A stretch of DNA of 64,000 nt from Botryococcus braunii. Lineage: Eukaryota; Chlorophyta; Trebouxiophyceae. Below, piece after piece: positions 35,088-44,944 of this stretch. The first letter of the stretch is position 1. Each line of letters opens with the position of its first letter. A model generated the notes under the pieces. The model worked only from the letters and a program-made list of their open reading frames with translations. It did no database searches and was not told the DNA's origin. The DNA lies in NCBI GenBank assembly GCA_002005505.1, contig MVGU01001550.1:7501-71500 (forward strand). The letters run 5' to 3'. A program made the translations under genes and the position numbers.

Positions 35088-35334
35088 AAATTCCATTGCC
35101 ACGGGAGGGCTAGTAAACCCCCAAAAGGATTGACTAATGGCGAACAAGCACGTGACTCCAGATCACGAATGGACAATCAAGGATATTTCAGGTGAAACAA
35201 CGGGGGAACAGGCTAGGTGATATAGAAAACCAAAGGATAGGATTCAAACAAGCAACTGAGGAAACCATTAGGTGGGTCCCTCCCTCTTGACTGATATACC
35301 CGGGGGACGGGTGGCTCTACGCACCTTCATTGGT
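35088..35334. repeat. Element G repeat A1
   Basis: A 247-bp left terminal repeat starting AAATTCCATTGCC and ending CCTTCATTGGT. It matches A2 at 42915-43161. Confidence 0.95.
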
Positions 35335-35392
35335 GTTAGTGGCCGTCGCCACTGGTTTTGGTAATATAAGACGATATTGCGAGTTTCGAAGC

Positions 35393-36037
35393 ATGGAGTT
35401 TGGTGCCAGAGCACCTGGGAGGTTTTCAGGGCAGTTCGAAGCCTGGGCAGCGAACTTAGAGGCCCCAGACGAGCTTGGGGTGCAAGCCCCGCCGAGTAAG
35501 ACGTTATGTAGCGTGCTGTTAAGCAGGGAGGGAACCCCACATAAGCTTTACGAGGTGGCAGCGGTTCATTTCGGCGACATTGATGCTCTGACGCAAAACC
35601 AGTTTGTAAAGTTAGTCTGTAAGACGGCGGTTCGGTCCCCAGGGGACGCTCCGCACACTGTGGTTGTGGTGCATACTAGTCTGGTCAGCGCAGGTCGCGA
35701 ATACTCTGAAGCTGTGCTTAAAAACCCAGATGCAGTAGCACAGTTTGATCCTGAGAGGGTACTATTGACTCCTCCATCAATATTCGATAGGCTAGACCGG
35801 GTTTTTGTCACGAAGATAGAACCGCCGGCAGTGTGGGTGGGATACAGCGCACAGATTGCCAGGCAAAGTCTTGGTTCGCCGCCAGCGAAGATAGCAAAAA
35901 AGATAAAATCCAAAGAGAAAATCGAAGGCCCAAGCAAGAGATCAAGAAGCCGCTCAAGCAGTGCGTCTTCGTCACAGTCCGAAGAGGACAGAAAGAAACC
36001 TCGAACTGAAGCAGAGAAAGTGGCCCAAGCCAACAAG
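35393..36037 (+). CDS. Element G first ORF, exon 1 (gag-like)
   Basis: 215 codons from MEFGARAPGRF to an exact GTAAGT donor at 36038. The N-terminal half looks folded (LYEVAAVHFGDIDALTQ, FVKLVCKTAVRSPGD). The C-terminus is basic and Ser/Arg rich (KRSRSRSSSASSSQSEED). The position before RT and the basic tail fit a DIRS-type gag, but I see no diagnostic domain. Exon 2 is probably 36118-36196, after an 80-base intron ending TGTGCAG. Confidence 0.65.
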
Positions 36038-36117
36038 GTAAGTTATTGTTAAACACGGCAATTTCGGTTGGCTGAGGATTGTGTTATTTTGGCCCAAGGG
36101 CATGATTGATTGTGCAG

Positions 36118-36196
36118 CTGCAAGAAGTTAAACCTGTGTGGCATGCTAACGCTGTGAGACCTATCCAGGGGAGCAAGGGACCTGAAGTGTGCAAAA
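36118..36196 (+). CDS. Element G first ORF, probable exon 2
   Basis: Acceptor TTGTGCAG, in phase 0 with exon 1. It encodes LQEVKPVWHANAVRP and ends at donor AAAA|GTAAGG. The next exon is not resolved. Confidence 0.5.
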
Positions 36197-36473
36197 GTAA
36201 GGATAGAATTAGTGGTCGTGAGCGGTGAGTGTCGAGAGAGAGAGGTAAACCAGGTTAGCTAAGTAAGGGAGGCATATCCCTTGGAGAGGGGGGAGGAAAA
36301 ACGGTGCTGCGAGGGCAGGGCAGCAGCGTGTGCCAAAAGGGGAGTGGAGTAGCTTACAGAAAGGATGGGGCTGGAGGGCAAAGACCAGCCAGGGGACTTG
36401 AGCTGGGAAGGGTGGGCTGTGACCCTGGAGGTAAAGGTATAAGACGGTGCTGCCAGGTAGGGGCAGCGGGAGA

Positions 36474-36680
36474 TGCCCAAGGGGGCTGGATCCTCGTGGA
36501 GAGAGGATGGAACTGGATAATAAGGTGCCCAAGGGGGCTGGATCCTCGTGGAGAGGGGATGGAACTGGATGGTAAGGTGCCCAAGGGGGCTGGATCCTCG
36601 TGGAGAGAGGATGGAACTGGATGGTAAGGTGCCCAAAGGGGCTGGATCCTCGTGGAGAGAGGTTGGAGCTGGATGGGATT
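36474..36680. repeat. 52-bp minisatellite, four copies
   Basis: Four near-identical 52-bp units beginning TGCCCAAGGGGGCTGGATCC, in what is probably intronic sequence of element G. Confidence 0.93.
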
Positions 36681-37189
36681 GGACCAGCAAGGCAAACGGA
36701 AGCAGGGAGGTTGATTAAGACAGAGCAGCCCTTGTGAACTAGGTAGGCTTAGCACACAACTGTACAGCAAATTTAAGGCCCAGTGACGTTGGTTATTGAA
36801 CACACATAGATGTACTTGCAGTCACATAACCACATAAAGAATGTAGGTGTTGATACGTGGTTGAAAAATCCTGGCGTTTAACCAGCAAGACAGCCAGTAC
36901 AAGGTCTTGACATAAGGTACAAAAAAAAAAAAAAAAAAATAAGGTACAGTGAAGGTAAGTGATACTGCTATGCTGGATTACAAACAGGCGCGCTGTACAG
37001 AAATACACATAGAGGTGGTTGAAGATCACAGTCACCAACTCCTCAATAAAGCTAGTGAGGAGGGGTGCCAGGGGTTGGGCAGGTTAGATGGTAACAAGGC
37101 AAGGAATAGCAGAAGGGACCAGCTAGGTGCTGGCATCTGCTATGGCAGTGCAATGGAGGCTGAGGTAAGCCAGGGGCGCAGGGCAGCGC

Positions 37190-37471
37190 CAGGGACAAAA
37201 TCAAGGCCTTGGAGGAGAGAGTGGCACCAGCTACTAAGAACGAGAATAGAGAGAGATGGCGGGAGCTGGCCAGGAGGGCAGCAGAACTGCGACAGGACTG
37301 CAGTAAGGCTTACAGGAAGACGGAAAGGGGCGCGACGGACCTGTACAAGAAGGCGCTGGTACTGGCTGCAGATGAGCTCAAGCAGGGCAAGAACCTGGTC
37401 AATGGAGAATATGCAGACTTGTCGATAGAGGCCTGGTTTTCAGATATGAAGAAGCTTGAAGCCAAGGAAAA
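37190..37471 (+). CDS. Element G internal exon, probable
   Basis: An open stretch with a helical, charged composition (ENRERWRELARRAAELRQD, ADELKQGKNLVNGEYADL) ending EAKEK at an exact GTAAGT donor (37472). The 5' boundary is uncertain, and a link to exon 2 could not be phased. Confidence 0.45.
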
Positions 37472-37531
37472 GGTAAGTGATTAGCCAGCCACGGGATAGT
37501 GCGCAAGTTTCAGAAGTCTGCTAGGTTAAGA

Positions 37532-37533
<2 letters not shown>

Positions 37534-37597
<64 letters not shown>

Positions 37598-37606
37598 GGG
37601 GGGGGG
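37534..37606. repeat. (GA)n microsatellite and G run in element G intron
   Basis: About 60 bp of GA repeat followed by a run of G. Confidence 0.95.
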
Positions 37607-38308
37607 TTTCAGAACTATGCAGGCCAGAACAACGTTTCCACAAAATTCATGCACGTTTATATCCGTGTGATTAATTTTTAAATGAAGCCAGTGGTGAGGC
37701 TGGAGGAATGACTCTCTACGTTGGGCGTCGCACTTAGACAAAAGGTTGCATCTGCAGGCGGTCTAGAAGGTGGTAGCTCAGGTAGTAGAGAGCTGCAAGG
37801 AAGCAACCTCATACAATTTTCTCTATGGTAGCAAGCGTCCACAGACACTTAGGAATTATGGGAGTGCAGATACAACAGCAATGCCAGAGTTGCAGGTTAA
37901 TAGGCTGGATGGGCTAAGAGGGCAAGCAGTAGGAAGGTCAAGAGCACATGAGGGGGTATAACTGGGAAAGTCACACCGGTTGGTGCAGGGTAAAAAATGT
38001 CATTTAGCATGCAGGGGTGAGAAAAACCTTGGCTGCAAAGGCTGGGATGAGGAGGTTGGCTGGCTGGTGCAAGGCAGGTGACTGGAGCCCCTAGGGGCTA
38101 AGGGAAGGGCGCGCTAAACATGACTGCTTGCGACCAGAGGGACACTTGGGTTTATTGTATTTGAAAAACATAGTTAGTTGTAGGGGAAGTGGGCACAGAG
38201 GCAAGCGAGTGGGGTCCGGACGGTGGACGATCGTGAGAGAGAGTCGGTGGGGAGACCTCTCGGATTCCCACGGATAAGGAAGGTTGGCAATGGGTGCAAG
38301 GATGCAAG

Positions 38309-38767
38309 GCTAAGGAAAGAAATATGGTACAAGAATGGCGCGGGATGCAGGCTGGAGAGATAATTGGCTTGCTGGACTACTTGTTCGCCGAACACTGGGA
38401 GCTGCACTGCGCCCAGTTAAGGAAGCTGGCCTCAGAAGCTGGGAAGGAACAATTTGCAGCTCAACTGCTGGCGGTAAACGTTCAACGTACCGCATCCGTG
38501 CCAAGCTACATACCCAACTACAGGCCACCGGCAGGGAGAGGCCGTGGATTCCCGGCGGGTGGGAGAGCACGCAAGGAATTGTTTAAAGGAGGGTACGACC
38601 TTACCCATTATCCCAATGCCAAGCCAGAGCCCACACACTGCTGCAGGGGCTGGTGGCTGGATGGAGAATGTAATGCCACTGCAGGGATAGAGGGTTGCAA
38701 ATTTCAGCATGCCCCTGCCCACAGAGGTCAGGGGATGGCATCTACGAGTGCCCAGCCAAGGTTATAA
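38309..38767 (+). CDS. Element G zinc-finger exon (gag C-terminus?)
   Basis: An open frame with LLDYLFAEHWELHCAQLR, a Gly/Arg/Pro patch (RPPAGRGRGFPAGGRAR) and a CCCH-like finger: Cys-X8-Cys-X8-Cys-X3-His within CRGWWLDGECNATAGIEG plus CKFQH. This suggests an RNA-binding nucleocapsid function. It stops at 38767, overlapping the RT frame, which begins in a different phase. The acceptor is taken as GATGCAAG. Confidence 0.55.
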   Translation, partial: AKERNMVQEWRGMQAGEIIGLLDYLFAEHWELHCAQLRKLASEAGKEQFAAQLLAVNVQRTASVPSYIPNYRPPAGRGRGFPAGGRARKELFKGGYDLTHYPNAKPEPTHCCRGWWLDGECNATAGIEGCKFQHAPAHRGQGMASTSAQPRL

Positions 38768-38784
38768 AAGGTGAGCGAGTGTCA

Positions 38785-41232
38785 ATGGGAGATTTGGAGG
38801 TTGGAAAACCTGGCTGGAGGGAGGCAGGTTGGGCAGAAGCAGCAGGGCAGCATGCTGGGACTGGCAGTGAGCAGGGGCAAACGCCACAAGTTGCCAGATG
38901 CGCAACAGGGCTTGCCAGGGGCCTACCAAAGATAGATGTTGAATGGGAAGAGGTGCAGCATGCGTTAAGAGCGTGGCAGGAGGAAGGCGTGTCTGCAGGT
39001 GAAGGGCCTGAGCTTAGATCTCCACGCCTACTAGCGCAGGAGTGGGACAGGGCTTTAAAAGACGAAGAGTTTGTGGCAGGGGTACCCAATAGTCGGCTAA
39101 AAGCCTGGGAGAGGTATTTCGTGTGGGCACAAGGGCAGGCGCCTTTGACTGCTGAACAGCAGAAAGTGCTGAACTGGCTAAGGCACGGGATCAAGCTGGA
39201 ATGGGTAGGGGCAGATTCCAAGACACAGTCGGAACATCCTAGGTATCAAGATAGGAAACAGCAAGTGGTAGAATTACTAAAGACCACACTGCCAGGGCAA
39301 GGGCAAAGGGTCCGAGAGCTGCTGCAGGGAGACAGGCCTGGGAAGGTACAGTTTGCTAATAGAAATTCGGTTGAGCTGCATGCAGAGTTTGTCAAGGCGT
39401 CTTTAGAAGACTTACTGCAAACAGGGGCATTAATGGAAGTCACAGGCGACAAAGTACAGGTGTGCAGTGGGCTGGGGGTGGTGGAAAATAGAAAGGGCAA
39501 GTTGCGTCTGATTCTGGACGCTAGGTATATTAACCTGTTTGATAAATATGTCAGTTTCACGTATGAAAAACTGACTGACGTGCCACAGTATGCCAGGCCG
39601 GGAGACTGGCTGTGTCTCACAGATTTCAAAGCAGGTTACCATCATTTCAGGGTGCACAAGGAGGATCAAAAGTACCTGGGTTTGAGTTTTCAAGGAAAAT
39701 TTTTTGTGTTTACTGTGTTACCATTTGGTTTGTCTTCTGCATGCAGAACCTACACAAGGTTCATGCTACAGGTGTATGCTCCTCTCAGGGAGAGAGGCCT
39801 CAGGATGACCACGTTTGTGGATGATGCAATTTTCCTGGCTGCTAGTCACATACAGGGGTGGATGGGCATGAGGGCACTGCTGTTGCTGTTAACGTATTTG
39901 GGTTTTTGCTTGTCCAGGAGCAAGTGTGTGTCAGAACCAGCCAAGAAAGGGCAGTATCTTGGCTTGATAGTGGACTTAGAGGAACAAGCTTTCAAGGTGC
40001 CCCAAGACAAAGCAGAGTTCATTTTGGAGGAAATAGGCAAGGCTAGGACAGCTGGGGGTACCAAGAGGGACATGGCAAGGTTGGCAGGCATGTTAGTGAG
40101 TGTGGCCCCTGCAGTACGGCTAGCCCCCTTATACATCAGGAGGTTGTTTCAAGCCATGGGGGAGCTCCGGGAATGGGGAGAGAGCTTGACAGAGGAGTTA
40201 GCAACGTTAACGGAAGAAGATTTGCTGTATTGGGTGGAGGCTTTAGAAAGGCAGAAGGGCAAGCCATGGAGACAGGAGGGACCAGTCTTCGTGTGCTATG
40301 GGGATGCATCTGCTAGGGGTTATGGGGGTTTCTCAGAAGAGTTGCTGCTGCAACCCATGCAGGAGAGTTTCACAGCAGAGGAACAGGAGCTCATGAGCAA
40401 GGGGGCACTGTCTTCTTGTCACAGGGAGGTGAAGAATATATGCCTATTGGTCAGGACATGCATTAGAGCCAACACGGACAAGCTGCGGGGGGCGGTGCTG
40501 TTGGTATTCTGCGACAATCAGGGTGCAGTGTCTAATGTTAATAGCATGAATGGTAAGACTCACACCCTCAAAGAGCTAAGGCTGATGTTTGAGGCTGCAG
40601 CTGAGGTAGGTGTGGAAGTGAGGGCCCAGTGGGTACCAAGAGACACTCCTGAAATCCAGGTGGCTGACCTGCTGTCTAGGTGTGATGATGCAAGTGACTT
40701 TGCACTAGATAGGGGTATATATACACAGATATGTAAGACAGGTCTGCCAGAAGGAGGCATATGGGGTTTTCCCACAGGGGATTGCTTTGCAGGAACAGTA
40801 GACAAGTTCCACCAAGTGAAAAGGTATTTTACAAGGTACCCTGCTGCAGAGGGTATGGGGGCAGATGCACTGGTCATGCCCTGGAGTTTACTAGACCCCA
40901 CAGATGGCACACCTCTGCTGTGGGTATTCCCACCCAGAGAGTGCCTCAGGGAGGTAATAGCCAAAGTAGCACAAGAAAGAAAAAACTGCATACTGGTGGT
41001 ATGCAATAGACCAGCCAAGTGGAAGACTTGGCTGCTCCATTTGCCAGTCAGGGCAGAAACGACGGTTCCCCCCAGAAAGCACATGTTTGTGTTAGGTTCT
41101 CGTTTCCCACCTCACATGCTGCAGGATGGAGACTATCAGTGTCACCTGACTTGCAGCTTGATATTGTTTGAGAAGCCCAGAAGGCCAGCCTCTGTCACAG
41201 GGGCCAAGCGTAAAAGGGCAGGCACAGGCTGA
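38785..41232 (+). CDS. Element G reverse transcriptase-RNase H with C-terminal MT-like domain
   Basis: The open frame runs from 38695, and MGDLEVGKPG at 38785 is the likely start if unspliced (about 815 residues). DIRS-type RT: RLILDARYINL, CLTDFKAGYHHFRV (first catalytic Asp), VLPFGLSSACRTYTR and FVDD (MTTFVDDAIFL). RNase H follows (CYGDASARGYGGF, FCDNQGAVSNVNS). The C-terminal part (GDCFAGTVDKFHQVKRYF, then WVFPPRECLREVI) resembles the methyltransferase-like region of DIRS elements. The stop is five bases from the stop of the facing recombinase gene. No break is seen. Confidence 0.92.
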   Translation: MGDLEVGKPGWREAGWAEAAGQHAGTGSEQGQTPQVARCATGLARGLPKIDVEWEEVQHALRAWQEEGVSAGEGPELRSPRLLAQEWDRALKDEEFVAGVPNSRLKAWERYFVWAQGQAPLTAEQQKVLNWLRHGIKLEWVGADSKTQSEHPRYQDRKQQVVELLKTTLPGQGQRVRELLQGDRPGKVQFANRNSVELHAEFVKASLEDLLQTGALMEVTGDKVQVCSGLGVVENRKGKLRLILDARYINLFDKYVSFTYEKLTDVPQYARPGDWLCLTDFKAGYHHFRVHKEDQKYLGLSFQGKFFVFTVLPFGLSSACRTYTRFMLQVYAPLRERGLRMTTFVDDAIFLAASHIQGWMGMRALLLLLTYLGFCLSRSKCVSEPAKKGQYLGLIVDLEEQAFKVPQDKAEFILEEIGKARTAGGTKRDMARLAGMLVSVAPAVRLAPLYIRRLFQAMGELREWGESLTEELATLTEEDLLYWVEALERQKGKPWRQEGPVFVCYGDASARGYGGFSEELLLQPMQESFTAEEQELMSKGALSSCHREVKNICLLVRTCIRANTDKLRGAVLLVFCDNQGAVSNVNSMNGKTHTLKELRLMFEAAAEVGVEVRAQWVPRDTPEIQVADLLSRCDDASDFALDRGIYTQICKTGLPEGGIWGFPTGDCFAGTVDKFHQVKRYFTRYPAAEGMGADALVMPWSLLDPTDGTPLLWVFPPRECLREVIAKVAQERKNCILVVCNRPAKWKTWLLHLPVRAETTVPPRKHMFVLGSRFPPHMLQDGDYQCHLTCSLILFEKPRRPASVTGAKRKRAGTG

Positions 41233-41237
41233 GCACG

Positions 41238-42719
41238 TCAGGTTAGGCGAACCTTTTTGTTAGGACGTTTCCCCTTAGGCAGCTTAGGGGGCAAGTGACG
41301 GGTTGGGTCGATGTAGCGTTTGGTCACGCTGGGCGTTTTGATTTGAGCGAGGCGGCCCAAAGCCTCCAGAGTCTGACCTTGCTGGTCGTGATGCTGGAGG
41401 GAGCCTCGCCTGCTCCCATGCAAGGTGGCGTGGTAGGGGATGTTGGCAGCTGTAAAATGGAAGTCGATGTCTTCTTCGAAAGCAGCCACGCTGAGGCTGC
41501 GTTCTATGAAATGGTCCTTATTGGAGGACAAGGGGCGGCAAAGAAACTGGGTGATGGGGTGACCCAGTGCGGCAGACTGGACCAGCAAGGCATGGAGACG
41601 CTGGATTGGGCAGAGGGGGTCATCTTTGCGAGTGATGATCATCACCTCAGGGTGCAGGTTGTGCTTGATTTCTAGGGCCTTAAATAAGACTACCCCGCCG
41701 AGAGGAATCAGCAGGGAGGGGTACAAGCTGGGCCCAGCAGGCGTCCCTGCACAGGCCGACAGAATGTGAGCATGAAAAAAAAAAAAAAAAAAAAAAAGAA
41801 GGGGGCATGAAGAGAGAGAGAGAGGACATGAAGCAGAGACCCAAGGGGGGAATGGAGGAGTAGCTGACAAAGTGGGGGGGGGGACATACCAGAAGTTAGC
41901 CACAGGTCATCCAAGCACCAGGAGACAGCAGTAGCCCCACGCGAGCATGTTTCCCACAAAATTGTCATGGTGAAGGCATCTCGGTGCAGGCGGAGCAAGG
42001 GGACGCCGGTGGTGGTGCTGATGCGAATATCCAAGCGTGCCATGACTTGCTGCAGGTCTGACAAGCTCCAGGGGTGAGCTGACTGGGGATTATAACCCAA
42101 GTGGGCCAGCCAGCGGGTGTAGCCAGTGGCCCACTCTGCCACGTCTAAAGAACGCACAGGATTGCCTGCAACATATAATTTGTACATCACTTACACGTTT
42201 ACAAAACGGTTACACGTTTAGTCAAACCCATGCACACAGTTTCCATCAGGTAGCAAAGCTTCATGCTAGTATTGGGGACATTGACAGCCTACCTCGACCA
42301 CGGAGAGGGTCCCAGTTGCCATGGGTGGTGGCATAGCGGTCAAACTCAGTGGCCAGGAAAGACAATAGGCAGCGCATGCTAACCGGCGCAGCAAGGTCCA
42401 AGCCTTGATGTTTATATCTACCGCAGGTGGTGGCCCACAAGGTCATGTAGACTTTGATGTCTTGAGGGGTCCCTTGGAGGGCATGGCGGCCAGTGTCACT
42501 CATGAACTCACAGAATTTATCGAAGGCACTGATCTTCTTCTGCATGGTGGCCCCCTTGACTGCTAGCAGCTGGATGGAGTTGGCCCTGGTGAGCCACTGG
42601 AAGTACTGGTCAGCAGCTGTAGCACTCAGGGGAGGGCCAGTGTGGCAGGGGATTTGGCGGCCCAGGAGCAAGGTGTCAGCCATGCCTAGGAGTCCTGGGG
42701 ACCCTATGATGGCTGCCAA
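41238..42719 (-). CDS. Element G tyrosine recombinase, three exons
   Basis: Minus-strand exons 42719-42293, 42165-41890 and 41746-41238. Introns of 127 and 143 bases have donors GTAGGC and GTATGT and acceptors TTGCAG and GTGCAG. All junctions are in phase (1212 nt, 403 residues). Tyrosine-recombinase signatures are an Arg in LWETCSRGATAVSW, the His-X-X-Arg box in YHATLHGSRRGS and the C-terminal nucleophile Tyr in TKRYIDP. The N-terminal exon resembles a core-binding domain (KKISAFDKFCEFM). It would integrate circular DNA copies. It faces RT tail to tail. The first Met could instead be MADTLLLG near 42680. Confidence 0.9.
41776..41797. repeat. Poly(A) run in recombinase intron 2
   Basis: A homopolymer in the middle of intron 2. 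On the minus strand it is a T tract upstream of the acceptor. Confidence 0.9.
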
Positions 42720-42787
42720 GGGGGATCCTGCATGCTGCAGGACAGCCAGCTAGTCAGCAGGCTGCCAGTTGGGGGAACTGGGAAGGT

Positions 42788-43306
42788 GGATGGTCTGGTG
42801 GAAAATTACTCACCAGCTTAGGGTTCCCAAGCCCTAATACCACCATATAAAGGTCAGTCAACCGGGAGTAAACCCAAATGGTGTAAGCGGATTGGCACGC
42901 AAAAGGTTCGTGGGAAATTCCATTGCCACGGGAGGGCTAGTAAACCCCCAAAAGGATTGACTAATGGCGAACAAGCACGTGACTCCAGATCACGAATGGA
43001 CAATCAAGGATATTTCAGGTGAAACAACGGGGGAACAGGCTAGGTGATATAGAAAACCAAAGGATAGGATTCAAACAAGCAACTGAGGAAACCATTAGGT
43101 GGGTCCCTCCCTCTTGACTGATATACCCGGGGGACGGGTGGCTCTACGCACCTTCATTGGTCCCGCCCGCCCACCCGGATGGTCTGGTGGAAAATTACTC
43201 ACCAGCTTAGGGTTCCCAAGCCCTAATACCACCATATAAAGGTCAGTCAACCGGGAGTAAACCCAAATGGTGTAAGCGGATTGGCACGCAAAAGGTTCGT
43301 GGGAAA
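42788..43306. repeat. Element G repeats B1-A2-B2
   Basis: B1 42788-42917, A2 42915-43161 (sharing AAA with B1), a 15-bp C-rich linker 43162-43176, and B2 43177-43306. This is the split-direct-repeat layout A1-genes-B1-A2-B2. Confidence 0.95.
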
Positions 43307-43793
43307 CTCTCGTTTCGTATTCCAGTTTCGCCGTCGCGAGCCTCTGCATTTCGGCAAAATGCGCCACCGAGTCGAAACCCGGCTTAAAGCCGCCCTCTCC
43401 AGTTACCTGGAGGTGCAGCTGCGTCGACAGCTTCGCTAAGTGAACCTCGACCGGCTCAAGCTTCTCGAAATAGTCACCGATTTCACGAACCAGTTGCTGC
43501 GTAGCGATCTCGGCACTAGGAAGTGCTTGGATCTCTACGAGCTTCTGTTTCGTGAAAGCGCGACAATTTTCGTAGCTCAAGCCGTTCGAAAGGTCCGGGA
43601 CTCGGGGATTTTTCCTGGCCCAAGTGGGCCACGAGTCGTCCCAAACCGTCCCAATAGCACACCTCCTCGTAGGAGGCACGGTTACAAATGTATTTCGCAA
43701 CCCCTGCGGCACTTCGACAAGTGTCCGGAGTGCCATCGCAAACCCCAGGTTTACGACCACGGACCCCAGGTCCGTAAAACACACAAGATACAC
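43307..43793 (-). CDS. gag: Gypsy F Gag, N-terminal part
   Basis: The frame runs leftward into element G. The likely start is MALRTLVEVPQGL, near residue 20 of the longer frame. It includes LVREIGDYFEKLEPVEVHLA and LATAKLEYETRV, the latter ending exactly at the G insertion. Beyond 43306 the open frame reads element G sequence and is not gag. Confidence 0.8.
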
Positions 43794-43824
43794 GAGAAAT
43801 CGAAAACCCCAGGTTTTAGAATTC

Positions 43825-43836
43825 TCGCCGATACCA
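43825..43836 (-). promoter_or_regulatory. Gypsy F primer-binding site
   Basis: Minus-strand TGGTATCGGCGA two bases after the 5' LTR, identical to the sites of C and H. Confidence 0.85.
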
Positions 43837-43838
43837 AA

Positions 43839-44027
43839 TGTAGTATCTTGCTTGTCTCAAGTTCGTGTGAGAATGACCTCACACAGGTGCGACCCGTCTG
43901 ATTGCACCCCGCCAGCCAAGCTGGCCAGATTACGTAATGAGGTCATCGTACCCCGCTCTCCGATCACGCGCTATCGGCTCGATGCCGATCGGCTCCCTAA
44001 CGGACCCCTTTCGCTCGGACCGTTACA
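43839..44027 (-). repeat. Gypsy F 5' LTR (189 bp)
   Basis: Matches 29670-29858 with one T/C difference near the end. Followed by CCAAG, the second copy of the target duplication. Confidence 0.96.
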
Positions 44028-44095
44028 CCAAGCCACTTGCCAAGCCCGTGTTTGTTGGTCATCGTGATTCACTAGGTTTGAGAAGATACACATAA
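44028..44095 (+). CDS. Copia D pol, last codons
   Basis: Resumes RNase H after Gypsy F with PLAKPVFVGHRDSLGLRRYT and a TAA stop. The polypurine tract GCAAGGGGAAG follows at about 44105-44115. Confidence 0.9.
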
Positions 44096-44115
44096 AGCAT
44101 GCAGGCAAGGGGAAG

Positions 44116-44823
44116 TGTTGAGTTCTGAACATTACTATTGAATGCCTTGTGCTTTAAGTGATCTTCATGTGTGCACTATTAGGATATGGGTCCATTGAGA
44201 ACATAAGGTACCTTGATCAATGTCTCATGAGACACGGCAGATTCTGGACGTTTTCGAACATAAGGTACAATCCTATCTAGATCACACGTTTGTCGGATGA
44301 ACTCTTAAGGCTGCCCCACCGGAGTGAATACCAACTGGTTGTGAAAGATGCTGGGCATGACCAGATGCTAGTCTTGTCCAACAGTTGTGTGTGACACTCA
44401 GCAGACAGTCGTACGGACTGTAGCTGGAGTAACTTCGTCTATTGACGACCTGTCGGCTTTGTACAGGTACGGTGCGGCAGTGTGTGTTGTATCATTGTTG
44501 CTATTGTGAGAGTGAACAAGCTTAGTGTACCCTGTAGTCACTCAAACAGACAAGGGACAGTGACTTCAGGGAGTATAGGCATGTACTTGAATGTAGCCGT
44601 CTAGAGCCTTATCTAGTGATTGCTTGATCGGTGCTTGTGTACAAGATAATGATGTAACGGAACTGGTTGTGAAAGATGCTGGGCATGACCAGATGCTAGT
44701 CTTGTCCAACAGTTGTGTGTGACACTCAGCAGACAGTCGTACGGACTGTAGCTGGAGTAACTTCGTCTATTGACGACCTGTCTGCTTTGTACAGGGAAAG
44801 CCGATTGCCCATAACCTTTCACA
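44116..44823 (+). repeat. Copia D 3' LTR (708 bp) with internal repeat
   Basis: Starts TGTTGAGTTC. Repeat copy 1 is 44333-44466, followed by donor GTACGG. Copy 2 is 44661-44794, followed by GGAAAG. The tail ends CTTTCACA, and the flank CGTTT belongs to element A. Confidence 0.95.
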
Positions 44824-44878
44824 CGTTTAAGCATGTCGTCTTACGAGCCGTCTGCTTTGCCTTCCTCTTCCTGGCCAT
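44824..44878 (-). CDS. Copia A ORF0, N-terminal piece
   Basis: Starts at ATG 44878-44876 with the basic sequence MARKRKAKQTARKTT. It is cut by element D and continues in frame at 23425-22983. Confidence 0.8.
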
Positions 44879-44931
44879 TCAGCTTTAGCTCCCTCCGGTT
44901 GTAGAGCCACCCACACTCAACGGATGAGTGG

Positions 44932-44944
44932 TGGGCCCATAACC
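44932..44944 (-). promoter_or_regulatory. Copia A primer-binding site
   Basis: Minus-strand GGTTATGGGCCCA directly next to the 5' LTR. The LTR tail holds GCCCATAACC five bases away and can pair with it. Confidence 0.9.

Larger units (their letters stand above)
35088..43306. mobile_element. DIRS-group (kangaroo/PAT-like) element G
   Basis: An 8.2-kb tyrosine-recombinase retrotransposon with split direct repeats. A1 is 35088-35334, then the internal genes, then B1 (42788-42917), A2 (42915-43161) and B2 (43177-43306). A copies are 247 bp, B copies 130 bp, and each pair looks identical. No target duplication is present. The three bases AAA are shared by the left end, the right end and the B1-A2 junction, as expected for crossover by a tyrosine recombinase. 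The gag-like and RT genes are on the plus strand, and the recombinase gene is on the minus strand. It interrupts gag of F. Confidence 0.93.
29670..44027 (-). mobile_element. Gypsy element F inserted in D
   Basis: A minus-strand Ty3/Gypsy chromovirus-like element with 189-bp LTRs (29670-29858 and 43839-44027) that differ at one position by eye. The target duplication is CCAAG (29665-29669 and 44028-44032). Gag is split by element G (35088-43306). Pol has one frameshift and one stop. The PBS is 43825-43836 and the polypurine tract adjoins 29858. Confidence 0.96.
23431..44823 (+). mobile_element. Copia element D inserted in ORF0 of A
   Basis: A plus-strand Copia element, LTRs 23431-24124 and 44116-44823. 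The flanks are CGTTC (left) and CGTTT (right), a 5-bp duplication with one mismatch. Its pol is interrupted at 29670-44027 by Gypsy F. D has a (GA)n frameshift and an in-frame stop in pol, and its two LTRs differ by a 14-bp indel and a few substitutions, so it is older than F. Confidence 0.94.

Noticed and set aside
36474..36680. CRISPR-like array
   Set aside because: The units are adjacent 52-bp repeats without unique spacers in a eukaryotic element; it is a minisatellite.
42915..43306. Ordinary LTR pair for element G
   Set aside because: The repeats are split (A and B parts in different order), there is no target duplication, and the element has a tyrosine recombinase instead of integrase.
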